A stretch of DNA of 64,000 bases from Labrys sp. KNU-23 (GTDB lineage Bacteria; Pseudomonadota; Alphaproteobacteria; Rhizobiales; Labraceae), in contig NZ_CP043489.1 of the NCBI RefSeq assembly GCF_008330945.1, forward strand, positions 4,165,501 to 4,229,500, given 5' to 3'. The first letter of the stretch is position 1; the number at the start of each line of letters is the position of its first letter. Position numbers and translations under genes: made by a program. The notes beneath the pieces are model-generated. The model did not search any database. It was not told the DNA's origin and worked only from the letters and a program-made list of their open reading frames with translations. Below are positions 51,890-60,042 of this stretch, in pieces.

Positions 51890-51909
51890 TGCCGGTCTGA
51901 AGACCGGCA
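51890..51909. repeat. hairpin between hutG and hutD
   Basis: TGCCGGTC / GACCGGCA, an 8-bp perfect stem with a TGAA tetraloop on the plus strand. It lies in the 63-bp hutG-hutD gap and may reduce read-through into hutD. No U-tract follows. Similar GCCGGTC palindromes are frequent in Hyphomicrobiales intergenic regions. Confidence 0.55.
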
Positions 51910-51914
51910 CACTA

Positions 51915-52742
51915 CTATTTCAGCGCCCTGGCAAAGACCAGGCAGGCATTGAGGATGCTGCCGAGCGTTTCGCGCAGGGGCTGGGCATAGCCAGCATCGA
52001 AGGCGACCGGCCAGGCGGCTTCGCCGACCGGGCCGAGCGGCTCGTCGATATAGGAGCGGCAGGCGAGTTCCATCTGCACGGCGTGCACGCCCTTGTCCGG
52101 CTGGCCGAGGCTGCGCGTGATGAAGCCGCCCTTGAAGCGCCCGTTCATCACCGTCTCGCGCCCGCTGGAGCGGCAGAGCGCCTCGATGGTCTCGGCCAAG
52201 GCAGGATGGCAGGTCGTGCCACCATTGGTGCCGATGTTGAACTGAGGCAGCGTGCCCTCGAACAGGCGCGGAATGACCGAGCGGATCGAGTGGCAGTCAT
52301 AGACGACGAGGTTGCGGTGGCGTCCCTTCAGCCTGGCGACTTCGTCGGCCAAGGCGCGATGGTAGGGATCGAACCAGGTGGCGCGCCGCTCGGCCACTTC
52401 GGCCTCGCCAGGCGTCTCGCCGTCCTTGTAGAGCGGTTCGCCGTCGAAGCTGGTGGTCGGGCAGAGTTCGGTCGTGGCCTGTCCGGGATAGAGCGAGACG
52501 CCGGAGGGATCGCGGTTGACGTCGATGACCGTGCGCGACATCGGCGTACGGATGATCGTGGCGTCGAGCCCGACGGCGAAGTCGTAGAGCGTCTCGATCC
52601 ACCAGTCGGTGTCCTTGCGGGCGAGCCAGGGCGAGACCAGCCGCGCTTCGAGCGCGGCCGGGATCTCAGTGCCCGTATGCGGCAGGGAGACCAGCAAGGG
52701 TGCCTGTCCCCGCCGGATCTCGAGCCAGTCGGGCCGGCTCAT
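51915..52742 (-). CDS. hutG: N-formylglutamate deformylase
   Basis: N-formylglutamate amidohydrolase of 275 residues, last step of the formylglutamate branch of histidine degradation, releasing formate and glutamate. Features include PLLVSLPHTGTEIPAAL, KDTDWWIETLYDF, RTVIDVNRDPSG and the metal-site segment NLVVYDCHSIRSVIPRLF. It overlaps hutH by 4 bp. This enzyme type needs HutF upstream, which is not in the window. Confidence 0.93.
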   Translation of the reverse strand: MSRPDWLEIRRGQAPLLVSLPHTGTEIPAALEARLVSPWLARKDTDWWIETLYDFAVGLDATIIRTPMSRTVIDVNRDPSGVSLYPGQATTELCPTTSFDGEPLYKDGETPGEAEVAERRATWFDPYHRALADEVARLKGRHRNLVVYDCHSIRSVIPRLFEGTLPQFNIGTNGGTTCHPALAETIEALCRSSGRETVMNGRFKGGFITRSLGQPDKGVHAVQMELACRSYIDEPLGPVGEAAWPVAFDAGYAQPLRETLGSILNACLVFARALK

Positions 52743-54286
52743 GCCGTGCCCTCCACCACGCTTGCCAGGGTCTTCAGGCCAGCGGCCTTCTGCGCAGCGC
52801 CGTTCCAGATCAGGGTCGTGGCGGCAGCGATGTCGGGCGCGAAGTGGCGGTCGTCGGAAAGATGGGGCACCTCGGCGCGCAGCGTTGCCCGGGCCTGCTC
52901 GAGTGCCTCGCTCGATTTCAGCGGGGCGTGGAAGTCGCAGCCCTGCACGGCGGCGAGATATTCGATGCCGATGACATTGGCGGTGTTGCGGCTCATCTCC
53001 AGCAGGCGACGGGCGCCGTGGGCAGCCATGGAGACATGATCTTCCTGGTTAGCCGAGGTGGGGATCGAGTCGACGCTGGCCGGGAAGGCGCGCTGCTTGT
53101 TCTCCGAGACCAGTGCCGCGGCGGTGACCTGCGGGATCATGAAGCCGGAGTTGAGGCCCGGCTTGGGCGTGAGGAAGGCCGGCATGCCTGAGAGTGCCGG
53201 GTCGACCAGCATGGCGATGCGCCGCTCGCTGATGGAACCGATCTCGCACAGCGCCATGGCGATCATGTCGGCGGCGAAGGCAACCGGCTCGGCATGGAAA
53301 TTGCCGCCCGAAATCACGTCGCCCGTGTCCGTGAAGACCAGCGGATTGTCGGTGACGCCGTTGGCCTCGATCGCCAGCGTCGCGGCGGCCTGGCGCAGCA
53401 GGTCGAGACAGGCACCCATCACTTGGGGCTGGCAGCGCAGGCAATAGGGATCCTGCACGCGCTCGTCGCCGGTGAGGTGGGAGGCGCGGATGGCGCTGCC
53501 CGCCATCAAGGCGCGCAGCGTATCGGCGACCTCGGCCTGGCCGCGATGGCCGCGGACCTTGTGGATGCGTGGATCGAAGGGGCCGTCCGAGCCGCGGGCC
53601 GCATCGGTCGAGAGCGCGCCGGTCACCAGCGCGCCCTGGAAGACGCGTTCGGCCTGGAACAGGCCCGCCAGCGCCAGGCCGGTGGAAACCTGCGTGCCGT
53701 TGAGCAACGCCAGACCTTCCTTCGGACCGAGCACGAGCGGCGACAGCCCGGCGCGCTTGAGTGCTTCGGTGGCCTCGATCGTCTCGCCCTTCACGAAGAA
53801 GGCGCCGACGCCGGTCAGCGCCGCGGTCATATGGGAAAGGGGCGCCAGATCGCCCGAGGCGCCGACGGAGCCCTGACCGGGCACGACCGGGATCAAATCC
53901 CGGGCGAGGCAGTCGCGCAACGTGGTGATGGTCGACCATTGTACGCCCGAAGAGCCCTGGGCGAGGCTGCCGAGCTTCAGGGCCATGATCAGACGCACGA
54001 CCGCGACCGGCAGGGGCTCGCCGACACCGGCGGCATGGGAGAGCACGATGTTGCGCTGGAGGATGGCGAGGTCGGCATTCTCGATGCGCACGCTCGCCAG
54101 CTTGCCGAAGCCGGTGTTGATGCCATAGACCGGCTCGCCCTTGGCGATGATGTCGGCGACAGCCTTGGCGCTGGCTTCGACCAGGGGGCGGCAGCCTTCG
54201 TCCAGGCTGATGGGGGCACCATCATAGATGGCACGCCATTGTGCGAGCGAGACGCTGCCGGGACGCAGCAAAACAGGGTTGGTCAC
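52739..54286 (-). CDS. hutH: histidine ammonia-lyase
   Basis: Histidase of 515 residues, deaminating L-histidine to trans-urocanate. The Ala-Ser-Gly triad forming the MIO cofactor is at 143-145 (SVGASGDLAPLSHM). The catalytic Tyr54 lies in VYGINTGFGKLA. QDPYCLRCQPQVMG, SGGNFHAEPVAFAADMIA and TSANQEDHVSMA are further family signatures. It overlaps hutI and hutG by 4 bp each. Confidence 0.97.
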   Translation of the reverse strand: MTNPVLLRPGSVSLAQWRAIYDGAPISLDEGCRPLVEASAKAVADIIAKGEPVYGINTGFGKLASVRIENADLAILQRNIVLSHAAGVGEPLPVAVVRLIMALKLGSLAQGSSGVQWSTITTLRDCLARDLIPVVPGQGSVGASGDLAPLSHMTAALTGVGAFFVKGETIEATEALKRAGLSPLVLGPKEGLALLNGTQVSTGLALAGLFQAERVFQGALVTGALSTDAARGSDGPFDPRIHKVRGHRGQAEVADTLRALMAGSAIRASHLTGDERVQDPYCLRCQPQVMGACLDLLRQAAATLAIEANGVTDNPLVFTDTGDVISGGNFHAEPVAFAADMIAMALCEIGSISERRIAMLVDPALSGMPAFLTPKPGLNSGFMIPQVTAAALVSENKQRAFPASVDSIPTSANQEDHVSMAAHGARRLLEMSRNTANVIGIEYLAAVQGCDFHAPLKSSEALEQARATLRAEVPHLSDDRHFAPDIAAATTLIWNGAAQKAAGLKTLASVVEGTA

Positions 54287-55500
54287 TGGGCTCTCCAGAT
54301 GCGTTGATGTAGTGGATTGAAACCTAGGCGGTAGACGAGTTCAGCCGGGCGCTCGATATCCCAGATGGCGAGATCGCACTGCTTGCCGGCTTCGAGCGTG
54401 CCGATGTCGCCGGCCTTGCCGAGTGCCTTGGCGGCGTTGCGGGTGACGCCGGCGATGCATTCGTCGACGGTCATGCGGAACAGGGTGGCGGCCATGTTCA
54501 TGGTCGTCAGCAGCGAGGTCAGCGGCGAAGTGCCGGGATTGCAGTCCGTCGCCACGGCCATCGGCACCTTGTGGGCCCGGAAGGTGGCGATGGGGGGCTG
54601 CTTGGTCTCGCGAATGAAGTAGTAGGCGCCGGGGAGGATCACGGCCACCGTGCCGGCCGCGTGCATGGCAGCGGCACCTTCCTCGTCGGTATATTCGAGA
54701 TGGTCGGCCGACAGCGCGCCGTAATCGGCTGCGAGCTTGGCGCCGTGCAGATTGGAAAGCTGGTCGGCATGGAGCTTGACCGGCAGGCCCGCCTTCCTGG
54801 CTGCGTCGAAGACCTTGCTGATATGCTCCGGCAGGAAGGCGATGCCCTCGCAAAAGCCGTCCACGGCATCGGCGAGGCCTTCGGCGGCCACGGCCGGCAG
54901 CATCTCCCGGCAGACGAGGTCGATATAGGCGTCCTTGTCGCCCTTGGCCTCGATAGGCAAGGCATGGGCGCCGAGGAAGGTGGTCGAGACATTGACCTTT
55001 CGCGCTTGCCCGAGTTTGCGGGCGGCGCGCAGCATGGCGAGCTCGGTGCGCGTTTCCAGGCCATAGCCGGATTTGACCTCGACCGTGGTGACGCCTTCGG
55101 CAATCAGATGGTCGAGGCGGGGCAGGGCGCTGGCGAGTAGCTGGTCGTCGCTGGCGGCGCGGGTGGCATTGACGGAGGACACGATACCGCCGCCGGCGCG
55201 GGCGATCTCTTCATAGCTGGCTCCCTTGAGGCGCAGCTCGAATTCATGGGCGCGGTCGCCGCCGAAGACGAGATGGGTATGGCAATCGATCAGGCCGGGT
55301 GTGATCCAGCGCCCCTCGAGATCGACCGTCTCGGCCTTGTCGCGCATGCTGGCCGGCAGGTCGCTCTCGGGACCGGCAAAGGCGATGCGCTCGCCCTCGG
55401 CAAGCACGGCTCCCCGCTCAACGATGCCGAGGTCATCCCCGACCAAGGTTGCCAGGCGCGCATTGCGCCACAAACGGAGCCCACGGCTGTTTGCCGACAT
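54283..55500 (-). CDS. hutI: imidazolonepropionase
   Basis: Zinc/iron amidohydrolase of 405 residues opening 4-imidazolone-5-propionate to N-formimino-glutamate. The metal motif DCHTHLVFGGDRAHEFELRLKG, cut here as DCHTHLVFGGDR then AHEF, and AGLPVKLHADQLSN, DCNPGTSP are visible. The ATG at 55500 follows GGAGAG. It is the first gene of the minus-strand hut operon. A HutC-like operator lies about 32 bp upstream of its start. Confidence 0.96.
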   Translation of the reverse strand: MSANSRGLRLWRNARLATLVGDDLGIVERGAVLAEGERIAFAGPESDLPASMRDKAETVDLEGRWITPGLIDCHTHLVFGGDRAHEFELRLKGASYEEIARAGGGIVSSVNATRAASDDQLLASALPRLDHLIAEGVTTVEVKSGYGLETRTELAMLRAARKLGQARKVNVSTTFLGAHALPIEAKGDKDAYIDLVCREMLPAVAAEGLADAVDGFCEGIAFLPEHISKVFDAARKAGLPVKLHADQLSNLHGAKLAADYGALSADHLEYTDEEGAAAMHAAGTVAVILPGAYYFIRETKQPPIATFRAHKVPMAVATDCNPGTSPLTSLLTTMNMAATLFRMTVDECIAGVTRNAAKALGKAGDIGTLEAGKQCDLAIWDIERPAELVYRLGFNPLHQRIWRAQ

Positions 55501-55531
55501 CGATCTCTCCACCCTGCTATTATGCGGGAAC

Positions 55532-55543
55532 ATGTATAGACAT
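55532..55543. promoter_or_regulatory. candidate HutC operator
   Basis: ATGTATAGACAT is a near-perfect palindrome of half-sites ATGT and ACAT (10 of 12 positions symmetric). It lies in the divergent hutI-hutC region. HutC of the GntR/HutC subfamily binds TGTATA-type palindromes, so this is the best candidate operator. Function is inferred from position and symmetry. Confidence 0.6.
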
Positions 55544-55682
55544 ATTAATTGACGCGCAAGTGGAATGATGGAAGTTTAGTGCCAATTGGCTTGGCGGGGA
55601 AAGCGGCGATGATTAAGGAGGCAGAGGTCTTCGAGATTGCGGCATCCGTCCGGATCGACCCACCTCGCTGCGGGAGCCCTCG

Positions 55683-56420
55683 ATGAACAACACTGCCCCC
55701 CTCGAGCAGGATGCCAAGGCGCAGACGCTGCATCAGCGCATTCTCGGCGATATCGAGCGCCGCATCGTTTCGGGCGAATGGCCGCCCGGCTATCGCATTC
55801 CGTTCGAGACCGAGCTGACCGAGATCTATGGCTGCTCGCGCATGACCGTGAACAAGGTGCTGACGCAGCTTGCCGCCGCCGGGCTGATCGAGCGCCGGCG
55901 CAAGGCAGGCAGCTTCGTGGCGCAGCCGCGCAGCGAGGCAGCCGTGCTCGCCATCCACGGCATCGAGGCGGAGGTGACTGCGCTTGGGCTGCCCTATCGC
56001 TTCGAATTGATGCATCGTCGCCAGCGCCGGCCGACGCCGGCGGAGCGCCTGACATTCGCGCTGGAAGGCTCCAGGCCCTTGCTGGCGCTGACCTGCCGCC
56101 ATTTCGCCGGCGACAGCCCGTTCTGTCTGGAGGAACGCCTGATCGACCTCGAGGCGGTGCCGCAAGCCGGTGAAACCGACTTCACCAAGGAACCGCCCGG
56201 AGTCTGGCTCCTGGGCCACGTGCCCTGGACGGTGGCCGAACATCATATCAAGGCGGCGGCGGCGCGTGGGGAGGAGGCGGCCCTGCTGAAGCTGGAGCCA
56301 GGCAGCGCCTGCCTGGTGGTGGAACGGCGCACCTGGCGCGGCGACCAGTTCGTCACGGCGGTGCGTTTCGCCTATCCGGGCGACCGCCATCAGCTGGTTG
56401 CGCGTTTCTCGCCGTCCTGA
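55683..56420 (+). CDS. hutC: histidine utilisation repressor HutC (GntR family)
   Basis: 245-residue GntR/HutC-family repressor. The wHTH (about 15-85) includes LHQRILGDIERRIVSGEWPP and CSRMTVNKVLTQLAAAGLIE. The UTRA effector domain (about 100-235) contains CRHFAGDSPFCLEERLIDL. Urocanate is the known inducer of HutC proteins. It is divergent from hutIHGD. Its 3' end overlaps the convergent AraC gene by 31 bp. Confidence 0.93.
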   Translation: MNNTAPLEQDAKAQTLHQRILGDIERRIVSGEWPPGYRIPFETELTEIYGCSRMTVNKVLTQLAAAGLIERRRKAGSFVAQPRSEAAVLAIHGIEAEVTALGLPYRFELMHRRQRRPTPAERLTFALEGSRPLLALTCRHFAGDSPFCLEERLIDLEAVPQAGETDFTKEPPGVWLLGHVPWTVAEHHIKAAAARGEEAALLKLEPGSACLVVERRTWRGDQFVTAVRFAYPGDRHQLVARFSPS

Positions 56421-57229
56421 GGCATTTGAAGGCTGCTCGGCGCGACGCCGAACCGAGCCTGGAAGACAGCCGACATATGTGCATGCGATGAAAAACCGCA
56501 TGATTGTGCGATGCCGGCGAGATTGGCCTTGCCGGCGGAGAGCAGCATGCGCGCCCGTGCCAGTCGCCGGTCGATGATGTAGTCATGCGGCGCCTGGCCG
56601 AAGGCGCCTTTGAAGGCCCGCGAAAAGAACGCCGGCGACAGCCCGAGACTGGCGGCCAGTTCGCCGACGGTGAGGCTCTCGGCCAGGCGCTGCTCGATGA
56701 GCTCCAATATCAGGGCCTGGCGGCGCGGCGTCATCCATGCGGCGGCACGATAGGCACGCTGGTGGCCATCGAGCACGCCGGCGACCTGTTCGACCAGCGC
56801 GTGCACGAGGCGCTCGCATTCGAGCGGTTCGGGAGCCGGTCCGGCGAGGAAATGGCGTCTCAACGCTTGCGCGGCTCTCATCGCCGCAATGTCCACCACG
56901 TTGCTGAAGCGGCATTGCGAGCCGGCCAATCGGCCGTTGCCGCAAAGCAGCGTGATCTTCAGATATTCCCCGCCCTGCGGGGACTGCGAGTAGACGTCGC
57001 AGCCGCGCGGCAGGAAGGACAGATGGTTCGGCTTGGCTCGAAATGGCGCGCGCCGGTCGCTGGCAAAGGCATGAATACCGGACTGGGCCTCGAAGGCGAA
57101 ACCGATCACCGGCGCGCTTGCCACATAGGAAGCCTCATAGGCACTTTTCGGCAGGAGCTCCGCGCGCCAATGCGTGGTCGCAATGGACTGAACAAGGCCT
57201 GGTGGGTGATGGCTCGATGGCTGGTGCAT
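56390..57229 (-). CDS. AraC-family transcriptional regulator
   Basis: 279-residue regulator with a C-terminal AraC double HTH (about 175-270: LTVGELAASLGLSPAFFSRA, then GQAPHDYIIDRRLARARMLL and IAQSCGFSSHAHMSAVFQ). The N-terminal 150 residues are a sensing domain without a clear family. The divergent neighbour is a remnant of a LysE-type exporter (57342-57512), so it probably once regulated that exporter. It now lacks an obvious adjacent target apart from the racemase gene further on. Confidence 0.88.
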   Translation of the reverse strand: MHQPSSHHPPGLVQSIATTHWRAELLPKSAYEASYVASAPVIGFAFEAQSGIHAFASDRRAPFRAKPNHLSFLPRGCDVYSQSPQGGEYLKITLLCGNGRLAGSQCRFSNVVDIAAMRAAQALRRHFLAGPAPEPLECERLVHALVEQVAGVLDGHQRAYRAAAWMTPRRQALILELIEQRLAESLTVGELAASLGLSPAFFSRAFKGAFGQAPHDYIIDRRLARARMLLSAGKANLAGIAQSCGFSSHAHMSAVFQARFGVAPSSLQMPQDGEKRATS

Positions 57230-57525
57230 GGCTGATCATAGACGCTCGTGTCCGCACGAGCCCGGCCTTTGAGTGCTGTCGGGCGAATTTTAGAGCAGAT
57301 TCTTGAAAGCGCCATTCTTCGTGCGCGCCTAGCATGGGGGATGCCGCTTCTCCGGCACCGTCTTCGCCGGCACATCCTTTGCCTCCCTGGCACTTTGGTG
57401 CAGCGGGGGCGTATGGCTCGCGCGCCTGCTCAAGTCCGATGCCCAATGGCGGATCGTAAACCTGGTTCTGGCCGCGCTGCTGGCGGCGTCGGTCGTGTTG
57501 ATGTGGCGGTAGAGTGGAGCTTGCG
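57230..57525. other. intergenic region with exporter remnant
   Basis: 296 bp. A perfect hairpin GCTCGTG-TCCG-CACGAGC is at 57244-57261. The right half is the LysE remnant. No intact gene. Confidence 0.5.
57342..57512 (+). pseudogene. C-terminal remnant of a LysE/RhtB-family amino-acid exporter
   Basis: Frame ending at TAG 57510-57512 encodes about 56 residues: FAGTSFASLALWCSGG, WLARLLKSDAQWRIVN and LVLAALLAASVVLMW. This matches the last two helices of LysE translocators (SxxSxxLWxxxG..L.R.L..P...R..N..MA.LLxxS). A TAG lies in frame at 57330-57332 and there is no start, so only the tail survives. It follows the divergent AraC gene, a common AraC-LysE pairing. Confidence 0.72.
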
Positions 57526-58221
57526 ATGAAAACCCTGGGCTTGATCGGCGGCATGAGCTGGGAAAGTACGGCGATCTATTATCGCCTTATCAACGAGGCG
57601 ACCCGAGCGCGCCTCGGCGGGCTTCATTCCGCGCGCTTGTTGATGTGGTCGTTCGACTTCGCGCCTATCGCCAAACATCAGATGGCCGATGCATGGGACG
57701 AACTCGCCACCGTCATGGTCGATGCCGCTCGCCGGCTGGAGGGGGCGGGGGCAGACGCCCTCCTGATCTGCACGAATACGATGCATAGGCTCTTCGAGAA
57801 GGTACAGGTCGCGGTGGCAATTCCCGTTCTGCACATCGCCGACGTCACGGCCGCCGCGATGGCGAAGAAGGGCTGCCGACGCCCGATCGTGCTCGCAACC
57901 CGCTTTACGATGGAGCAGCGCTTCTACACAGGTCGCCTCCTCGACCGGCACGGCATCGAGGCCATCGTACCGGATGAAGCGGGCCGGTCGCTCGTCCACG
58001 ACATCATCTACCGCGAGCTTTGCCAAGGGATCGTCCAGCCGCAATCCAAGCAAGCCTATCTGGCCGAGATCGCCAGGCTCTCGCGATTGGGTGCCGACAG
58101 TGTCGTCCTGGGCTGCACCGAAATCGGCATGCTGATCGGCCAGCAGGATCTCGACCTGCCTCTCTTCGATACGACGCAGATCCATGCGGATGCGGCCGTC
58201 GCTTACGCCCTCGGCGGCTGA
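57526..58221 (+). CDS. aspartate/glutamate racemase family protein (YgeA-like)
   Basis: PLP-independent amino-acid racemase family, 231 residues. The opening KTLGLIGGMSWESTAIYYRL is typical of the YgeA/RacX branch. The two catalytic cysteines are Cys82 (ICTNTMH) and Cys197 (GCTEIG), both present, so racemase activity is plausible. The substrate is unknown; YgeA is a broad-specificity racemase. The ATG at 57526 has GGAG seven bases upstream. Confidence 0.87.
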   Translation: MKTLGLIGGMSWESTAIYYRLINEATRARLGGLHSARLLMWSFDFAPIAKHQMADAWDELATVMVDAARRLEGAGADALLICTNTMHRLFEKVQVAVAIPVLHIADVTAAAMAKKGCRRPIVLATRFTMEQRFYTGRLLDRHGIEAIVPDEAGRSLVHDIIYRELCQGIVQPQSKQAYLAEIARLSRLGADSVVLGCTEIGMLIGQQDLDLPLFDTTQIHADAAVAYALGG

Positions 58222-58373
58222 TACCTTCCGCCGGGCCGGACTTCGCGCCGCTCGGCTTATCCACCCCTTCCGTTCGGGGCTGGCCGTCCTTCGTCATCGC
58301 GGTATAGAGTTTGCGTAAAGCCGACTCGTAGGACCAATCCGGGAGGACCGCAGATGACAAGGGCCGAGGCCGC
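58222..58373. promoter_or_regulatory. leader of the ABC importer operon with a 7-codon upstream ORF
   Basis: 152 bp between the racemase stop and the ABC ATPase start. GGGAGG precedes an ATG at 58354 that begins a 7-codon ORF (Met-Thr-Arg-Ala-Glu-Ala-Ala). It ends at TGA 58375-58377, overlapping the ATPase ATG at 58374. The ATPase start has only a weak site of its own (GAGG at 4 nt). Confidence 0.5.
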
Positions 58374-59162
58374 ATGAGCGCAGCGCAAGCCGTTGCGCTG
58401 AAGGGCGTTTCGATTTCATTCGTGACCAGGGAATCCCGTTTCGATGCCGTTGATGACGTCGACCTCGTGGTGGGCGATCACGAATTCGTCGCCATCGTCG
58501 GGCCGACGGGCTGCGGCAAGTCCACGCTGCTCAATGCCACGGCCGGGCTGCTGACCCCGGTGGCCGGGACGGTCGAAGTCTTCGGAAAGCCGCTCAAGGG
58601 CTTGAACGGGCAGGCCGGCTACCTCTTCCAGCAGGAATCGCTGATGCCCTGGAAGACCGTACTGCAGAACGTCGCCATTGGCCTGGAGGTTGCCGGCACG
58701 CCATCCGAAAAGGCGAGGAAGGCGGCGCAGGTCTGGCTGGAGCGGGTCGGTCTCGCCCGTTTCGGCGATCGCTATCCCCGCATGCTGTCCGGCGGGCAGC
58801 GCAAGCGCGTGGGCCTGGCGCAGGTGCTCATCCGCAATCCCAAGCTGCTCCTCATGGACGAACCTTTCGGGCCGCTCGATGCGCAGACCCGGCTGGTGAT
58901 GGGGGACCTGCTCCTGAAGCTCTGGTCAGAGGACCGCAAGGCGGTGATGTTCGTCACCCATGATCTCGACGAGGCAATCGCACTGGGCGATCGCATCGTC
59001 ATCATGTCGGCCGGCCCGAAGGCGCGCATCATCGGAGATTTCCGCGTGCCGCTGCCCCGGCCGCGCGCCATTGCGGAAATCCGCCACGACCCCGCTTTCA
59101 TCCGCCTGCATCGCGACATCTGGGACGCCCTGCGCGACGAGGTGATGAAGGCTTACAGCTAG
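58374..59162 (+). CDS. NitT/TauT-family ABC transporter ATPase
   Basis: 262-residue ABC ATPase of the nitrate/sulfonate/taurine type (SsuB/TauB-like). Walker A GPTGCGKST is at 43-51, the Q-loop is LFQQESLMPWKTV, the signature MLSGGQRKRVGLAQVL, Walker B LLLMDEPFGPLD, and the switch His in FVTHDLDEA. It forms an importer with the permease and binding protein that follow. The ligand is unknown. Confidence 0.94.
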   Translation: MSAAQAVALKGVSISFVTRESRFDAVDDVDLVVGDHEFVAIVGPTGCGKSTLLNATAGLLTPVAGTVEVFGKPLKGLNGQAGYLFQQESLMPWKTVLQNVAIGLEVAGTPSEKARKAAQVWLERVGLARFGDRYPRMLSGGQRKRVGLAQVLIRNPKLLLMDEPFGPLDAQTRLVMGDLLLKLWSEDRKAVMFVTHDLDEAIALGDRIVIMSAGPKARIIGDFRVPLPRPRAIAEIRHDPAFIRLHRDIWDALRDEVMKAYS

Positions 59163-59238
59163 TTCTCCGGCTTTTCCATGTCTTTGATATCGCTGAGAAG
59201 AAGCCCAACCATGGTTCATAACAGCCTCTAGGACTCCA

Positions 59239-60009
59239 ATGAACAACAAGATCGTTTTGCTCGTCCTGCAGGTCCTGGTCGCGGTCATCGGCATCACCCT
59301 GTGGCACCTCGCCTCGACGACATCGCTGTTCGGTTCGCCCAAGACGGTGGCCTTCTTCTTCGCCGATCCGCTGAGCGTGTGGAAGCGGATGGTGGAATGG
59401 TTCACCGACGGCTCCATCTGGTATCATTTGTGGGTCACTCTGGCTGAATCGGCGCTGGCCTTTCTGTTCGGTGCGTTGGGCGGTGTGGTTCTTGGCTTCT
59501 GGTTCGCGCGCCAGCCGGTGGTCGCCGCCATTTTCGACCCCTATGTCAAGGCGGCCAATGCGCTGCCCCGCGTGGTGCTGGCGCCAATCTTCGCTTTGTG
59601 GTTCGGCCTCGGCATCTGGTCGAAGGTGGCTCTGGGCTTCACCCTGGTCTTCTTCATCGTCTTCTTCAACGTCTATCAGGGCGTCAAGGAGGTGAGCCCG
59701 GCCGTGCTCTCCAATGCCCGCATGCTCGGCATGAACGAGCGCCAGCTGCTACGCCATGTCTATCTGCCTTCGGCGATGTCCTGGGTGTTCTCCAGCCTGC
59801 ATACCTCGGTCGGCTTCGCCGTGGTCGGCGCGGTGGTGGGTGAGTATCTCGGCTCCTCGGCGGGCCTGGGCTATCTCATCCAGCAAGCCGAGGGCGTGTT
59901 CGACGTCACCGGCGTCTTTGCCGGCATGTTCGTGCTGATGGCGTTCGTTCTCATCGTCGACTGGCTGATGACGGCGGTGGAGCGCCGCCTTCTGGTCTGG
60001 CGCGGCTAA
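59239..60009 (+). CDS. NitT/TauT-family ABC transporter permease
   Basis: 256-residue inner-membrane permease with about six transmembrane helices. The EAA-like loop that docks the ATPase reads EVSPAVLSNARMLGMNERQL. The sequence GYLIQQAEGVFD near the end is typical of SsuC/TauC-type permeases. It lies 76 bp after the ATPase gene and 33 bp before the binding-protein start. Confidence 0.93.
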   Translation: MNNKIVLLVLQVLVAVIGITLWHLASTTSLFGSPKTVAFFFADPLSVWKRMVEWFTDGSIWYHLWVTLAESALAFLFGALGGVVLGFWFARQPVVAAIFDPYVKAANALPRVVLAPIFALWFGLGIWSKVALGFTLVFFIVFFNVYQGVKEVSPAVLSNARMLGMNERQLLRHVYLPSAMSWVFSSLHTSVGFAVVGAVVGEYLGSSAGLGYLIQQAEGVFDVTGVFAGMFVLMAFVLIVDWLMTAVERRLLVWRG

Positions 60010-60042
60010 AGGATATTGGAAATCGAATTGGGAGGAAAAATC

